Notes under the pieces: model-generated
The model's database searches: none
Told to the model about the DNA's origin: nothing
The model's input: only the letters and a program-made list of their open reading frames with translations
Position numbers and translations under genes: made by a program
Assembly (NCBI RefSeq): GCF_001421745.1
Contig: NZ_LMKW01000001.1
Coordinates: forward strand, 300,478-364,477
Source of the DNA: Sphingomonas sp. Leaf230
Lineage (GTDB): Bacteria > Pseudomonadota > Alphaproteobacteria > Sphingomonadales > Sphingomonadaceae
Length of the DNA: 64,000 nucleotides
Reading direction: 5' to 3'
In this document: one piece after another, positions 10,257 to 19,792 of the stretch
Position numbering within the stretch: position 1 is the first letter of the stretch
Layout: the number at the start of each line of letters is the position of its first letter

Positions 10257-11239
10257 ACCCACCCCTCCACGCCGCGCGCTCTTCGCGTCAGTACATCGAG
10301 GCAGGCCATCCGGACGGCCACCCCCATCTCGACCTGCTCGGTAATCGCCGACCGCACATGATCCGCCACCGCGGAGTCGATCTCCACACCCCGGTTCATC
10401 GGCCCAGGATGCATTACCAGCGCGTCGGGCGCCGCCTTCGCCAACCGGTCGAGCGTCAGGCCGTAGCGCATACGGTATTCGCGCGTGGAGGGCACATAAG
10501 CCCCATCCATCCGCTCGTTCTGGAGCCGGAGCATCATCACCACGTCCGCACCCTCCAGCGCCTTGTCGAAATCGGTAAACGCACGCACGCCCATCCGCTC
10601 GATCATCGGGGGCATCAGCGTCGAGGGCGCGCAAACGCGGACCTCGGCTGCAAGCGCGGTGAGCGCCAGGATGTTGGACCGCGCGACACGGCTGTGCAGC
10701 AGATCCCCGCAGATCACGACGCGCTGCCCCGCGATCGAGCCCTTCCGCCGCCGGATCGTCAGCGCATCGAGCAACGCCTGCGTCGGATGCTCGTGCCGTC
10801 CATCGCCCGCGTTCAGCACCGGACAATCGACCTTGTCCGCGATCAACCGCACCGCGCCGCTCGACATATGCCGGATCACGATCACGTCCGCGCGCATCGC
10901 GTTCAACGTCATTGCCGTATCGATCAGCGTCTCGCCCTTCTTCACGCTCGACTGCGCCGCGTGCATGTTGACGACATCCGCCCCCAGCCGCTTCCCCGCG
11001 ATCTCGAACGACAGCAAAGTCCGTGTCGAATTCTCGAAAAACGCGTTGATCTGGGTAAGCCCCGCAAGCCGCTTGTCCGGCGTTGCATGAGTCCGGTTCG
11101 CCTCGACCCACGTCTCCGCCTCGTCGAGCAGGAACGCGATCTCGTGTGGCTGGAGCCCGTCGATACCGGTGAGATGCCGGTGCGGGAAGACGGCGCCGCC
11201 TTCGATGAGGGCGGCGGGGCGGTGATCTGAGGTTCGCAT
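10253..11239 (-). CDS. pyrB: Aspartate carbamoyltransferase catalytic subunit
   Basis: This enzyme makes carbamoyl aspartate in pyrimidine synthesis. The 328 residues carry the carbamoyl-phosphate loop [13 protein letters not shown] (about 50-62), the [13 protein letters not shown] motif, and [14 protein letters not shown] near 265-278. Length and motifs match the class with a pseudo-dihydroorotase partner rather than a PyrI regulatory chain; no pyrI is nearby. It overlaps the downstream dihydroorotase-like gene by 4 bases. Confidence 0.95.
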   Translation of the reverse strand: MRTSDHRPAALIEGGAVFPHRHLTGIDGLQPHEIAFLLDEAETWVEANRTHATPDKRLAGLTQINAFFENSTRTLLSFEIAGKRLGADVVNMHAAQSSVKKGETLIDTAMTLNAMRADVIVIRHMSSGAVRLIADKVDCPVLNAGDGRHEHPTQALLDALTIRRRKGSIAGQRVVICGDLLHSRVARSNILALTALAAEVRVCAPSTLMPPMIERMGVRAFTDFDKALEGADVVMMLRLQNERMDGAYVPSTREYRMRYGLTLDRLAKAAPDALVMHPGPMNRGVEIDSAVADHVRSAITEQVEMGVAVRMACLDVLTRRARGVEGWV

Positions 11240-11336
11240 TAAAAGCGCGGGATAGTGTCCGCGGGGGCAGGGGGCAAGCGTCGCGCGACGCCTCGCTGCA
11301 TCCGCATGGTTAACCGCATTTTAGCGCGGGCGTGGG

Positions 11337-12896
11337 ATGGCGATGGCGAACGGGGGGAATATGCAGGACGCAGCGGCACGGACGATGGTGCGATGGTGGG
11401 AAACGCGGTGGTTCGCGCTGGCCCTTGTCCTGGCGTCCGCGGTGCCGTTGCTATGGCCGGCGCTGCCCCCGCTCGGCGACCTGCCCGGCCATATGGGGCG
11501 CTGGCATATCGCCATGGCACTGCCGACCTCGCCCGATCTCCAGCGCTATTACGCATATCACTGGGCGCTGATCCCCAACCTGGGCATGGACCTGCTCGTA
11601 CCGGCGTTGTCGCACCTGTTCCCCTTCGAGGTCGCGACCAAGCTGGCGGTGATCGCGATCCCGATGCTGACCGCCACCGGACTGTTATGGGCCGCGCGCG
11701 AGGCGCATGGGCGCATACCGCCGACCGCGATGTTCGCGTTGCCGCTCGCCTATGCGTGGCCCTTCCAGTTCGGCTTCGTCAATTTCGCGCTGTCTCAGGC
11801 GCTGGCGTTCTGCGCACTGGCACTGTGGATCCGGCTAGGGCGACAGGATCGCCTGATCATACGCGCGCTGCTCTTCGTACCCATCGCATGCATAATATGG
11901 ATTTCGCACAGCTTCGGCTGGGGGCTGCTGGGGCTCATAGCGGCAGGCGCGGACATCGCGCGGCTTCGCACGACCGGCCGTGGCTGGCCGGCGGCGCTCG
12001 TCGGTGCGGCGATCCAATGTCTGTCGATGACGGTCCCGCTCCTCGTCATGCTGGCGTCTATCGGGGCCGGGACGGGCGCGGCAGCGGGCGGGCTCGGTGG
12101 CGAGGGCTGGTTCGACGCACCGGTAAAGCTGGTATGGCTCGTTTCGCTGTTCCGCGACCACTGGCCATGGTTCGATCTTATCTCGCTGCTGCCGTTGATC
12201 GCCGTGCTGTATGCCGGAATGCGGAGCGCTCGCCTCGGGTTCTCGCCGCTGCTGGGCATACCCGCGCTGTTGTGTCTCGCAGCGTTCGTCGTCCTTCCGC
12301 GATTGCTGATGGGGGGCGCCTATGTCGACATGCGGATGGCACCTGCCGCAGTGATGCTGGGATTGATCGCGATCGCGCCGCGCGATTCGCGAATGGCACG
12401 CACGCTGGCCGTGATGGCCACCGCATTCCTGGTCCTGCGCCTGGCAGGCACGACGCTGAGCTTTGTCGAGCGCTCCAGCGAACAACAACGCGAACTGGCG
12501 GCTGTTGCAGCCATCCCGCACGGCGCTGCAGTACTCTCGTTAGTCGAGTTGCCCTGTGGAGGCGCGTGGGACGACCTGCGGCGCAATCACCTTCCAGCCC
12601 TCGCGATCGTCCGACGCGACGCATTCACCAACGAGCAATGGGCGATCGAAGGTCAGCAATCGCTGCACATCCGCTACCCGATCGCCGCACCCTATACCGG
12701 GGACCCGACCCAAAGCGTCTTTCCGTCGATCTGTTCGACCGCCGGCTCCAACTTCGCCAAGGCGATCGCACGGTTTCCCCGTGCCGCGTTCACGCACGTC
12801 TGGACGATCGGCTTCCCGCCAGGGGCTGCAAAGGCCGCCGACCTGCGCGTCATATGGACCGACGGCCAGTCCACCCTCTACCGGGTGGCGCGCTAG
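11337..12896 (+). CDS. Polytopic membrane protein, possible GT-C-like
   Basis: A 519-residue protein with about ten hydrophobic segments between residues 25 and 390 and a soluble C-terminal part of about 130 residues with two Cys ([16 protein letters not shown]). After the first segment it reads [16 protein letters not shown], an Asp-containing loop in the position where GT-C glycosyltransferases hold their catalytic Asp. That similarity is only suggestive. The start may be the ATG at 11361, which has GGGGGGAAT before it. Its stop overlaps the convergent ruvX stop. The substrate is unknown. Confidence 0.7.
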   Translation: MAMANGGNMQDAAARTMVRWWETRWFALALVLASAVPLLWPALPPLGDLPGHMGRWHIAMALPTSPDLQRYYAYHWALIPNLGMDLLVPALSHLFPFEVATKLAVIAIPMLTATGLLWAAREAHGRIPPTAMFALPLAYAWPFQFGFVNFALSQALAFCALALWIRLGRQDRLIIRALLFVPIACIIWISHSFGWGLLGLIAAGADIARLRTTGRGWPAALVGAAIQCLSMTVPLLVMLASIGAGTGAAAGGLGGEGWFDAPVKLVWLVSLFRDHWPWFDLISLLPLIAVLYAGMRSARLGFSPLLGIPALLCLAAFVVLPRLLMGGAYVDMRMAPAAVMLGLIAIAPRDSRMARTLAVMATAFLVLRLAGTTLSFVERSSEQQRELAAVAAIPHGAAVLSLVELPCGGAWDDLRRNHLPALAIVRRDAFTNEQWAIEGQQSLHIRYPIAAPYTGDPTQSVFPSICSTAGSNFAKAIARFPRAAFTHVWTIGFPPGAAKAADLRVIWTDGQSTLYRVAR

Positions 12897-13360
12897 ATCT
12901 GCGCCGTCACCAGCGCGTCGATCGCACCCTGGAGAATATAGGCGGCGGCCATCTTGTCGACGAGTTCGGCGCGTTTGGCGCGGCTGGCGTCCTGTTCGAT
13001 CAGCGTGCGGGTGACGGCAACGGTCGACCAGCGCTCGTCCTGGAGCAGGATCGGCAGGCCCATGTCCTTGAGGTTCTGCGCGAACGCCCGCGTCGACTGC
13101 GACCGCGGGCTTTCGCTGCCATCGAGGTTGATCGGCAGGCCGATGACGAGCCCGACGACCGCCTGCGCCTTGATGATCTCGGCGAGCGCAGCCTTGTCCT
13201 TCTGGAACTTGGTACGCCGGATCAGGAGCGCGGGGCTCGCGAACGACCAGCCGGCGTCGCAAAGCGCAGTGCCGATCGTCTTGGTGCCGACGTCGAGGCC
13301 GATCAGCCGGCCGCCGTTCGGGAGAGCCTCGCGGAACTGCGCGGCGTAGAGCGTGATCAT
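12893..13360 (-). CDS. ruvX: Putative Holliday junction resolvase
   Basis: RuvX/YqgF is an RNase H-fold nuclease linked to Holliday junction and pre-16S rRNA processing. The 155-residue protein has [18 protein letters not shown] (about 18-35) with the first catalytic Asp, [16 protein letters not shown], and [11 protein letters not shown] with the acidic active-site pair. Length is usual. Its ATG overlaps the upstream DUF3089 gene by 4 bases, so the two form a unit. Confidence 0.9.
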   Translation of the reverse strand: MITLYAAQFREALPNGGRLIGLDVGTKTIGTALCDAGWSFASPALLIRRTKFQKDKAALAEIIKAQAVVGLVIGLPINLDGSESPRSQSTRAFAQNLKDMGLPILLQDERWSTVAVTRTLIEQDASRAKRAELVDKMAAAYILQGAIDALVTAQI

Positions 13361-14463
13361 TTGAAAGCCTTCAGGCGGCGGTTGGCGTCGGCGCGGATGT
13401 TCGCCCAGAACAGGCTGTAGTCGTAGACGTGATAATTGTTACCGGGCAGCACGTACGGCCCGAGGTTCGGGCCCTCGCCGATCAGCAGGAAGCCGCGGTC
13501 GGCACAGCGTGCGGGCACGCTGCCGATCGCCATCGTCGCGGTCTTGAGGTCGGCGGACGGGACGAGCGTGCCGAGATTGGCGGTGGCGGGCGCAGTCGCG
13601 TCGGCGGTGCCGGTCAGCGGGTTGGTGCAGACCATCGGCGTGGCCTTGCGCGGCTGGCCGTTGAACCCTGTGGTCTGGTCGTACGCGTCGACGATCAGCG
13701 AGGGATCGGCGGGTTCGGCAAAGCTCTCCCATGACAGGATGCAACCCGTCTGGTCCGCGGCGCGGCATTCGGGGAGGCCCATGCGCGGCAGGTCGGTCGC
13801 GCGCGATACGGGCCAGCCGACGACATAAGCTGCGACGATCCGTGCTTTCAGCTTCGGATCGGTGGCGATGAGGTCACGGAGGAGGCGGGTGAGATGGAGC
13901 GCGCCTTGGCTATGGCCGGCGAGAATGATCGGGCGGGTCGGGCCGGCTTCCTTGAGGAAGCGGTCGAACGCGGCGGAGACGTCGCCGTATGCCAGGGCAA
14001 GCGCGCGTTCGCTGTCCGCGACGCTGGTTAGGAAGGCGCCGAACGTCGCCTGGCGGTAGCGTGGCGCCCAGATGTCACCGGCCTCGTTGAACGCGCTCGC
14101 CTGGCCGCGCAGGAAAAGTTCCGCTCGCGCATTGGTCTCGGGGTCGTCGATCGGCGCGTTCCAATGGTCGCGGTTGATGTACGAGGTCGGGTGGATGAAG
14201 AAGATCGCTGCGCCCGTGCCGCGTTCGCCAGGCGTGTAGCCAGGTGGCGTCCAGAGCGCAGGGTTGCCGGGCGCATCGGGGCGGGCGAGCCACATGATTT
14301 TTCGCGCGTAGATGTTGCGCGGGGCTTCGCGCTGCGCCTGGAAAGTCTCGCTTGGCACCATCACCGCGCGCATCAGCTGCGTGCCGAACAGGCGGTAGGC
14401 GAGCAGGGCGGCGATCGCGAGGACGATCATCGCGGCGACGAAATAGAGAAACTTGCGGGCCAA
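13357..14463 (-). CDS. DUF3089-family alpha/beta hydrolase
   Basis: The 368 residues open with one membrane segment ([19 protein letters not shown], about 5-23), so the protein is anchored or exported. Motifs [16 protein letters not shown] and the nucleophile elbow [16 protein letters not shown] (about 177-192) are typical of DUF3089, an alpha/beta-hydrolase group with unknown substrate. A Ser nucleophile in GHSQG and a late His (NYHVYDY) could form the triad. Just upstream is a type A repeat. Function beyond esterase-like hydrolysis cannot be stated. Confidence 0.87.
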   Translation of the reverse strand: MARKFLYFVAAMIVLAIAALLAYRLFGTQLMRAVMVPSETFQAQREAPRNIYARKIMWLARPDAPGNPALWTPPGYTPGERGTGAAIFFIHPTSYINRDHWNAPIDDPETNARAELFLRGQASAFNEAGDIWAPRYRQATFGAFLTSVADSERALALAYGDVSAAFDRFLKEAGPTRPIILAGHSQGALHLTRLLRDLIATDPKLKARIVAAYVVGWPVSRATDLPRMGLPECRAADQTGCILSWESFAEPADPSLIVDAYDQTTGFNGQPRKATPMVCTNPLTGTADATAPATANLGTLVPSADLKTATMAIGSVPARCADRGFLLIGEGPNLGPYVLPGNNYHVYDYSLFWANIRADANRRLKAFK

Positions 14464-14551
14464 GCGGGACCTTCCGTGCAGGCAGTCCCGCTCCCGTGCC
14501 GTATGCGGGGGAAGGTTGCAACGGCTCCCTCACGATGGTCGAACTCGAACG

Positions 14552-14668
14552 ATCCTCCCCCGCCAGGGGGAGGTGGCTGGCCCTTGCCAGACGAAGGGGG
14601 AGGTAAGGGTAACGGCCGTTCCGTGTCCTCCCCCTCCGTCGCTTCGCGCCACCTCCCCCTGGCGGGCC
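14552..14668. repeat. Type A palindromic intergenic repeat
   Basis: This starts ATCCTCCCCCGCC and includes GGGGGAGGTGGCTGGCCCTT and its counterpart on the other side, with CCTCCCCCTCCGTCGCTTCG in the middle. The right terminus runs CCCCCTGGCGGG and then diverges, so the last arm is slightly truncated. It fills the gap between the divergent DUF3089 gene and gatC; the gatC promoter must lie within or right after it. Confidence 0.82.
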
Positions 14669-14696
14669 CCGCCGCGCCGGGTGCTAGCCGCAGCCC

Positions 14697-14999
14697 ATGT
14701 CCGTAGATACTGCAACCGTGAAGCGGATCGCGAGCCTTGCGCGCATCGCGATCACCGACGAGGACGCCGCCCGCATGGCGCCGGAACTCGGAAACATCCT
14801 TGGCTGGATCGAGATGCTCGAAGAGGTCGATACGACCGGTATCGAGCCGATGACCGCGGTCATCCCCAACACGCTGCGGCTGCGCGATGACGTCGTCAAC
14901 GCCGACCCGCTGACCGGCGGCGGAATCCGTGAGCAGGTCTTGGCCAATGCCCCGGTGGCAGAGCATGGCTTCTTCGCCGTGCCGAAGGTGATCGAATAA
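14697..14999 (+). CDS. gatC: Asp-tRNA(Asn)/Glu-tRNA(Gln) amidotransferase subunit C
   Basis: GatC holds GatA and GatB together in the amidotransferase that makes Gln-tRNA(Gln) and/or Asn-tRNA(Asn). The 100-residue protein has the signature [17 protein letters not shown] (about 8-24), [17 protein letters not shown] and [16 protein letters not shown]. The TAA stop overlaps the gatA ATG by one base. Confidence 0.95.
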   Translation: MSVDTATVKRIASLARIAITDEDAARMAPELGNILGWIEMLEEVDTTGIEPMTAVIPNTLRLRDDVVNADPLTGGGIREQVLANAPVAEHGFFAVPKVIE

Positions 15000-16483
15000 T
15001 GAGCGAACTTACCGATCTGGGCATTGCAGGCATCCGCGACGGCGTCCGCGATGGCTCCTTCAAAGCCCGCGAAGTCGCCGATGCATTCATCGTAAAGGTG
15101 AGCCAGGCCAAGGCGTTGAACGCGTTTCTTGTCGAGACGCCCGAACACGCGATCGCCGCCGCCACTGCTGCCGACACCGCGCGCGAGGCCGGCGAGACGC
15201 TCAAGCCGCTGGCCGGCGTGCCGATCGGCATGAAGGACCTGTTCTGCACGAAGGGCGTCACGACGACCGCGGCGAGCCACATCCTCGAAGGCTTCACGCC
15301 GACCTACGAGTCGACCGTCTCGCAGAATTTGTGGGACGCGGGCGCGGGGATGCTCGGCAAGCTGAACATGGACCAGTTCGCGATGGGCTCGTCGAACGAG
15401 ACGTCGGCGTTCGGTAACGTGATCTCGCCGTGGAAGCGCAACGATGGCGGTAATGCCTCGCTGGCACCAGGCGGCTCGTCGGGCGGTTCGTCGTCGGCAG
15501 TTGCCGCACGGCTCTGCCCCGGCGCGACCGGCACCGACACCGGCGGCTCGATCCGCCAGCCCGCAGCGTTCACCGGCATCAGCGGCATCAAACCGACATA
15601 CGGCCGTTGCTCGCGCTGGGGGACGATCGCGTTCGCGTCGTCGCTCGACCAGGCCGGGCCGATGGCGCGCGACGTCAAGGACTGCGCGATCCTGCTCGAG
15701 GCGATGGCCGGGTTCGATGCGAAAGACGGCACCTCGTTGCAGCTCGACGTGCCAAAATGGGAAGCGGGTTTGTCCGGCAATCTCAACGGCCTGCGCGTCG
15801 GTATTCCCAAGGAATATCGCGTCGACGGGATGCCAGAGGAGATCGAGGCGCTTTGGCAGCAGGGCATCGCCTGGATGAAGGATGCCGGCGCGACGATCGT
15901 CGAGGTCTCGCTCCCGCACACCAAATACGCGCTGCCCGCTTATTACATCATCGCGCCCGCCGAAGCGTCGTCGAACCTCGCGCGCTATGACGGCGTCCGC
16001 TACGGGATCCGCGACCTGCCGACCGGTGCCGGCTTGCAGGATATGTACGCCGCAACGCGCGCGGATGGCTTCGGTCCCGAGGTGAAGCGCCGCATCATGA
16101 TCGGCACCTACGTGCTGTCGGCCGGTTTCTACGACGCGTATTACACGCAGGCGCAGAAAGTCCGGACGCTTATCGCGCGCGATTTCGAACGGGCGTGGGA
16201 GACGTGCGACGTGCTGCTGACCCCGACCGCACCGTCGGCGGCGTTTGCGCTCGGCGAGAAGTCGGCGGATCCGATCGCGATGTATCTGAACGACGTCTTC
16301 ACCGTGCCGTCTTCGCTTGCAGGTCTGCCGGCGATGTCGGTGCCGGGTGGCCTCGACAAGCAAGGTCTGCCGCTCGGGCTGCAGATCATCGGCAAGCCGC
16401 TCGACGAGCAAGGCGTGCTGAACGCAGGGCTCGCGATCGAACAACGCGCGGGGTTCGTCGCGCGGCCGGATGTTTGGTGGTAA
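14999..16483 (+). CDS. gatA: Asp-tRNA(Asn)/Glu-tRNA(Gln) amidotransferase subunit A
   Basis: This is the amidase subunit, which frees ammonia from glutamine. The 494-residue protein shows the amidase-signature Ser-cisSer-Lys triad: the Lys in [14 protein letters not shown] (about 74-87), the serines in [20 protein letters not shown] (about 156-175) and [15 protein letters not shown]. It sits between gatC (1-base overlap) and gatB, so all three subunits are made from one message. Confidence 0.96.
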   Translation: MSELTDLGIAGIRDGVRDGSFKAREVADAFIVKVSQAKALNAFLVETPEHAIAAATAADTAREAGETLKPLAGVPIGMKDLFCTKGVTTTAASHILEGFTPTYESTVSQNLWDAGAGMLGKLNMDQFAMGSSNETSAFGNVISPWKRNDGGNASLAPGGSSGGSSSAVAARLCPGATGTDTGGSIRQPAAFTGISGIKPTYGRCSRWGTIAFASSLDQAGPMARDVKDCAILLEAMAGFDAKDGTSLQLDVPKWEAGLSGNLNGLRVGIPKEYRVDGMPEEIEALWQQGIAWMKDAGATIVEVSLPHTKYALPAYYIIAPAEASSNLARYDGVRYGIRDLPTGAGLQDMYAATRADGFGPEVKRRIMIGTYVLSAGFYDAYYTQAQKVRTLIARDFERAWETCDVLLTPTAPSAAFALGEKSADPIAMYLNDVFTVPSSLAGLPAMSVPGGLDKQGLPLGLQIIGKPLDEQGVLNAGLAIEQRAGFVARPDVWW

Positions 16484-16668
16484 ATCTACTGGACTGGTTG
16501 GGCGCGATTGGGGACTTGTCCCGATTCTTGCCTGGTTTTGTTCCGGGTCGAGAAGACGACCTGCCTGCCCGGCGAAGAGTAAAGATCGAGCGGCCGGTCA
16601 AGGCAGCAGCTGAGAAAAAGCTCAGCTTGTTCCGGCGCTCAAGCGGTAGGTTGAAAGACAATGACTGA
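16477..16668 (+). CDS. Possible small basic protein between gatA and gatB
   Basis: From a GTG at 16477 (or TTG at 16474) a 63-residue frame runs [20 protein letters not shown] with a basic tail ([18 protein letters not shown]) and stops inside the gatB start (ATGACTGA). It overlaps gatA and gatB at both ends, which would suit translational coupling. Third-position GC is only about 60 percent, well below neighbouring genes, so this may be a spacer. No family is recognised. Confidence 0.3.
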   Translation: MVNLLDWLGAIGDLSRFLPGFVPGREDDLPARRRVKIERPVKAAAEKKLSLFRRSSGRLKDND

Positions 16669-18148
16669 ATCGAACTATCGTATCCAGGGCGAAACCGGTG
16701 AGTGGGAGGTCGTGGTCGGCCTCGAAGTGCACGCGCAGGTGACGTCGAACGCCAAGCTCTTCTCGGGCGCAGCGACCGCGTTCGGCGCGGAGCCCAACAC
16801 GCAGGTGTCGCTGGTCGATGCGGCGATGCCGGGCATGCTGCCGGTGCCGAACCGCGAGTGCATCCGCCAGGCGGTCCGCACCGGGATGGCGATCGAGGCG
16901 CAGATCAATAAATGGTCGCGGTTCGACCGGAAGAACTATTTCTACGCTGATCTGCCGCAGGGCTATCAGATCAGCCAGCTCTATCATCCGATCGTCGGTG
17001 AAGGCGCGATCGACATCAGCCTCGACGAGAAGAATCCGGATGCCGCGGGCAAGCGGATCGGCGTCGAGCGCATCCATGTCGAGCAGGATGCGGGCAAGCT
17101 GATGCACGACCAGCATCCCACCCAGTCCTATGTCGACCTCAACCGGTCGGGCGTCGCGCTGATGGAGATCGTGTCGAAGCCCGATCTCGCTTCGCCAGCG
17201 GAAACAGGAGCTTACCTGCGGAAGTTGCGATCGATCCTGCGCTATGTCGGATCGTGCGACGGCAACATGGAAGAGGGCTCGATGCGCGCCGACGTCAACG
17301 TCAGCGTACGCAAGCCCGGCGACGAGCTCGGCACGCGGACCGAGACGAAGAACGTCAATTCGGTACGCTTCGTGATGGCGGTGGTCGAGCAGGAGGCCAA
17401 GCGCCAGGTCGAGGTGCTCGAGGCCGGCGGCAAGATCCAGCAGGAAACGCGGCTCTATGATCCCGATCGCAACGAGACGCGGTCGATGCGGTCGAAGGAA
17501 GACGCGCATGATTATCGCTACTTCCCCGATCCCGATCTGTTGCCGCTGGTGCTCGACGATGCGTTCCTGGCCGAGTGTCGCGCGTCGCTGCCCGAGCTGC
17601 CGGACGCGAAGCGCGCGCGGTACGAGGCGCTCGGGATTACCGCGTATCAGGCGACGGTGCTGACCGCCGAGGTCGAGGCGGCGCGGTGGTTCGATGCGTT
17701 GCTCGACGCGGGCGTGAAGCCGGCGGCGGCGGCGAACTGGACGACGTCGGAGCTGTTTGGCGCGCTCAACCGGACCGGCAAGGACATCGAAAACTCGCCG
17801 GTGTCCCCGGCACAGGCAGCGGAATTGCTGGGGCTGATCGCGGACGGCACGCTGTCGGGGAGTCTCGCCAAGCAAGTGTTCGAGGTAATGCTCGAGACCG
17901 GCGACGGCGCGGCGAAGGTGGTCGAGGATCGGGGTCTCAAGCAGACCAGCGATACCGGGGCGATCGAGGCGGTGATTGCTGAGGTGATGGCGGCGAACGC
18001 TGACAAGGTCGCGGATTATCGCGGTGGCAAGGACAAGCTGTTCGGCTTCTTCGTGGGCCAGACGATGAAGGCGATGGGGGGGAAGGCTAACCCTGCCGTG
18101 GTGAACGAGGTTCTGAAGGGGATGCTTGGGAAGTCGGTGGCTTCGTAA
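16661..18148 (+). CDS. gatB: Asp-tRNA(Asn)/Glu-tRNA(Gln) amidotransferase subunit B
   Basis: GatB binds the misacylated tRNA, activates its acyl group and receives ammonia from GatA. The 495 residues contain [20 protein letters not shown] (about 11-30), [34 protein letters not shown] and the kinase-like core, then a C-terminal YqeY-like tail ending [10 protein letters not shown]. Length is standard. A 178-bp gap separates it from gatA, the only loose joint in the operon. Confidence 0.96.
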   Translation: MTESNYRIQGETGEWEVVVGLEVHAQVTSNAKLFSGAATAFGAEPNTQVSLVDAAMPGMLPVPNRECIRQAVRTGMAIEAQINKWSRFDRKNYFYADLPQGYQISQLYHPIVGEGAIDISLDEKNPDAAGKRIGVERIHVEQDAGKLMHDQHPTQSYVDLNRSGVALMEIVSKPDLASPAETGAYLRKLRSILRYVGSCDGNMEEGSMRADVNVSVRKPGDELGTRTETKNVNSVRFVMAVVEQEAKRQVEVLEAGGKIQQETRLYDPDRNETRSMRSKEDAHDYRYFPDPDLLPLVLDDAFLAECRASLPELPDAKRARYEALGITAYQATVLTAEVEAARWFDALLDAGVKPAAAANWTTSELFGALNRTGKDIENSPVSPAQAAELLGLIADGTLSGSLAKQVFEVMLETGDGAAKVVEDRGLKQTSDTGAIEAVIAEVMAANADKVADYRGGKDKLFGFFVGQTMKAMGGKANPAVVNEVLKGMLGKSVAS

Positions 18149-18159
18149 AGCTGCTGACT

Positions 18160-18454
18160 TCCTCTCTCTCTCTCTCTCTCCCTCTCTCTCCCGCACCTGC
18201 TGGTCTCCCGCCCTGCCTGTTCTCCCGCGAAGGCGGGAGTCCAGGGTAAAGAAACGCAGCGCTGCTTGATTCCTGGGCCCCGCGTTCGCGAGGGAACTAG
18301 CAGAAGTGTAGTTCGCCCGCCCTCGACAGACACCACCCCGGCGAAGGCCGGGGCCCAATTGGGGGACGGTGATAACGATGGCCAGCGCTTCGTTATTGCA
18401 ACCCTTCCAATTGGGCCCCGGCCTTCGCCGGGGTGGTTGTGTACGGAGGCGGCC
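18160..18454. repeat. Intergenic region: CT tract, type E and type B repeats
   Basis: Straight after gatB comes a nearly pure pyrimidine tract of CT dinucleotides (18161-18192). Next is a diverged type E element (CTGTTCTCCCGCGAAGGCGG from about 18208 to a partner ending near 18295). From 18333 to 18436 there is a type B element with arms CCACCCCGGCGAAGGCCGGG. gatB and the protease gene converge here. Nothing else was seen in this stretch. Confidence 0.8.
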
Positions 18455-19018
18455 TTACCCGTCGACCTTCTGCGGATGATGCGGCACGAGGATTAGCGTG
18501 TTCTCCTCCACCCGCCACGACGCGAGGCGCGACAGGAAGTTCATCCCCAGCACGTTCGTCTCGCCAAACGCCGGCGACACCACCACCTGCAAATCTCGCG
18601 CAACGATCGCGCCAAGACGCAGCGAGGCGATCGTCCCCGTCTTCGCAGCGATAGACCCGTTGGCCGTCTGCAAAACGATCGGCACCACGCCAACCCGCGC
18701 CTCAACCCCGGCAGCTTCCGCAGTCTTCTGCGAAATCGCGGTAATTGTCGCGCCGCTGTCGATCAGCAGCCGTTGGCTCACCCCGTCGATCGTTGCCCGC
18801 GCCCAGAAGTGCCCATCCGGCGACATCCGGATACGGACCTCGCCGCCGACCACCTGCTGGTCCTCGATCTTCAGGAACCGCGCGATCTTGCCGACATAGG
18901 GATCGAACTGGCGCCGCTGGTCGACCGCGATGAACAGCAGTCCGACGAGGACAAGCGTCATCGCTAGATTGACGAGCGTGCGAATGATGGGGATGCGCTG
19001 CGCTACGATCAGCAGCAA
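18455..19018 (-). CDS. Membrane-anchored retropepsin-like aspartic protease
   Basis: The 187-residue frame has two hydrophobic stretches (LLIVAQ; LVNLAMTLVLVGLLFIAV, about 16-33) and a retropepsin domain from about 65 with the active-site motif QRLLIDSGATITAISQKT and the second conserved segment LGMNFLSRLASW. This is the clan AA, single-domain type that must dimerise. The start is uncertain: the frame opens with TTG at 19018, a later ATG exists at residue 20, and the frame continues upstream without ATG to a stop near 19155. The substrate is unknown. Confidence 0.8.
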   Translation of the reverse strand: MLLIVAQRIPIIRTLVNLAMTLVLVGLLFIAVDQRRQFDPYVGKIARFLKIEDQQVVGGEVRIRMSPDGHFWARATIDGVSQRLLIDSGATITAISQKTAEAAGVEARVGVVPIVLQTANGSIAAKTGTIASLRLGAIVARDLQVVVSPAFGETNVLGMNFLSRLASWRVEENTLILVPHHPQKVDG

Positions 19019-19153
19019 TACGGCGAGCCCGAGCGCGATATAGACGCTCTGGTGCTCGGCGAAGGTGGGTATCGTGGGGATTATCGGGTCCTGATTGGCG
19101 GAGGTGGCACCATAAAGATAGCCATCCCCGCCTGTATGGTTGCTGACGCAAGC

Positions 19154-19372
19154 TTACTGCGCGTCGTTGTCCTGGTTCTTCACGACGCCACCGGTACCAC
19201 CGACGCCATCGGGCATGCCGGTATCCGTGAACGTCTCGGGCTCGTCGCCGCCTTCGCCACGCTCGACCGCGTCGGAGCGCGACTCTACCGCCTGTTCGAT
19301 GTCGCTGCGGGTGTCCTCGTCACGATCCTCGGGGAGCGTTTCGGGGTTCGTGCCGGAATGCGTATCGCTCAT
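19154..19372 (-). CDS. Small acidic protein, unknown function
   Basis: A 72-residue, very acidic protein, MSDTHSGTNPETLPEDRDED at the N-terminus and a Gly-rich region MPDGVGGTGGVVKNQDNDAQ at the end. No hydrophobic segment, so it should be cytoplasmic and disordered. Its ATG lies two bases after the stop of the small Pro-rich gene upstream (TGAGCATG), which argues both are real and co-translated. No family is recognised. Confidence 0.6.
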   Translation of the reverse strand: MSDTHSGTNPETLPEDRDEDTRSDIEQAVESRSDAVERGEGGDEPETFTDTGMPDGVGGTGGVVKNQDNDAQ

Positions 19373-19374
19373 GC

Positions 19375-19530
19375 TCAAAACTCCGGCTGGACGGGTGCGG
19401 GATCGTTCGACGGCGTTCCAGGGGCAGGCACGTCGATGTCGGGCGCGGGCGGATTGAACTCCGGCGGCGGCGCGGTCGGCTCGACGGGCGACGTCGGGGT
19501 CGGGAATTCTGCCGGGGGTTGGGTGGCCAT
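19375..19530 (-). CDS. Small proline-rich protein, unknown function
   Basis: This 51-residue protein begins MATQPPAEFPTPTSPVEPTA and ends PAPVQPEF; about a third of residues are proline and it is acidic. The start is preceded by GGAGAGACATC, a good ribosome-binding site. It is followed at once by the small acidic gene. Being short and of low complexity it could be missed by gene finders. Function unknown. Confidence 0.6.
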   Translation of the reverse strand: MATQPPAEFPTPTSPVEPTAPPPEFNPPAPDIDVPAPGTPSNDPAPVQPEF

Positions 19531-19639
19531 GATGTCTCTCCTTCGAGGTGTTCAACGCCCGTAATCACCGGGAGTTGCCTATCTGCTTGCCCCCGCATGC
19601 AACGTTGGTATAGACGCGCCCGCTACGGCGATGTCCTGT

Positions 19640-19724
19640 GCGGGCGTGGCGGAACTGGTAGACGCGCTTGGTTTAGGTCCAAGTATCGCAAGATGTGGGG
19701 GTTCGAGTCCCTTCGCCCGCACCA
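19640..19724 (+). tRNA. tRNA-Leu (anticodon TAG)
   Basis: The acceptor stem GCGGGCG (19640-19646) pairs with CGCCCGC before ACCA at the 3' end. The anticodon stem CTTGG/CCAAG encloses TTTAGGT, giving anticodon TAG. A long variable arm (GTATCGCAAGATGTGG region) marks a class II tRNA, and the T-loop GTTCGAGTC is normal. CCA is encoded. It reads CUA/CUN leucine codons and lies 70 bp ahead of trigger factor. Confidence 0.97.
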
Positions 19725-19792
19725 GCCCGCCGCGCAGGCGAGGCGACCGCCCGAAGAATTATCCTGAATGCTCTTTTAGACAAAGGCCGGAC

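Noticed and set aside
10257..11111. Upstream in-frame extension of the dihydroorotase-like gene to 691 residues
   Set aside because: The extension runs through pyrB out of frame; the true start is the ATG overlapping the pyrB stop.
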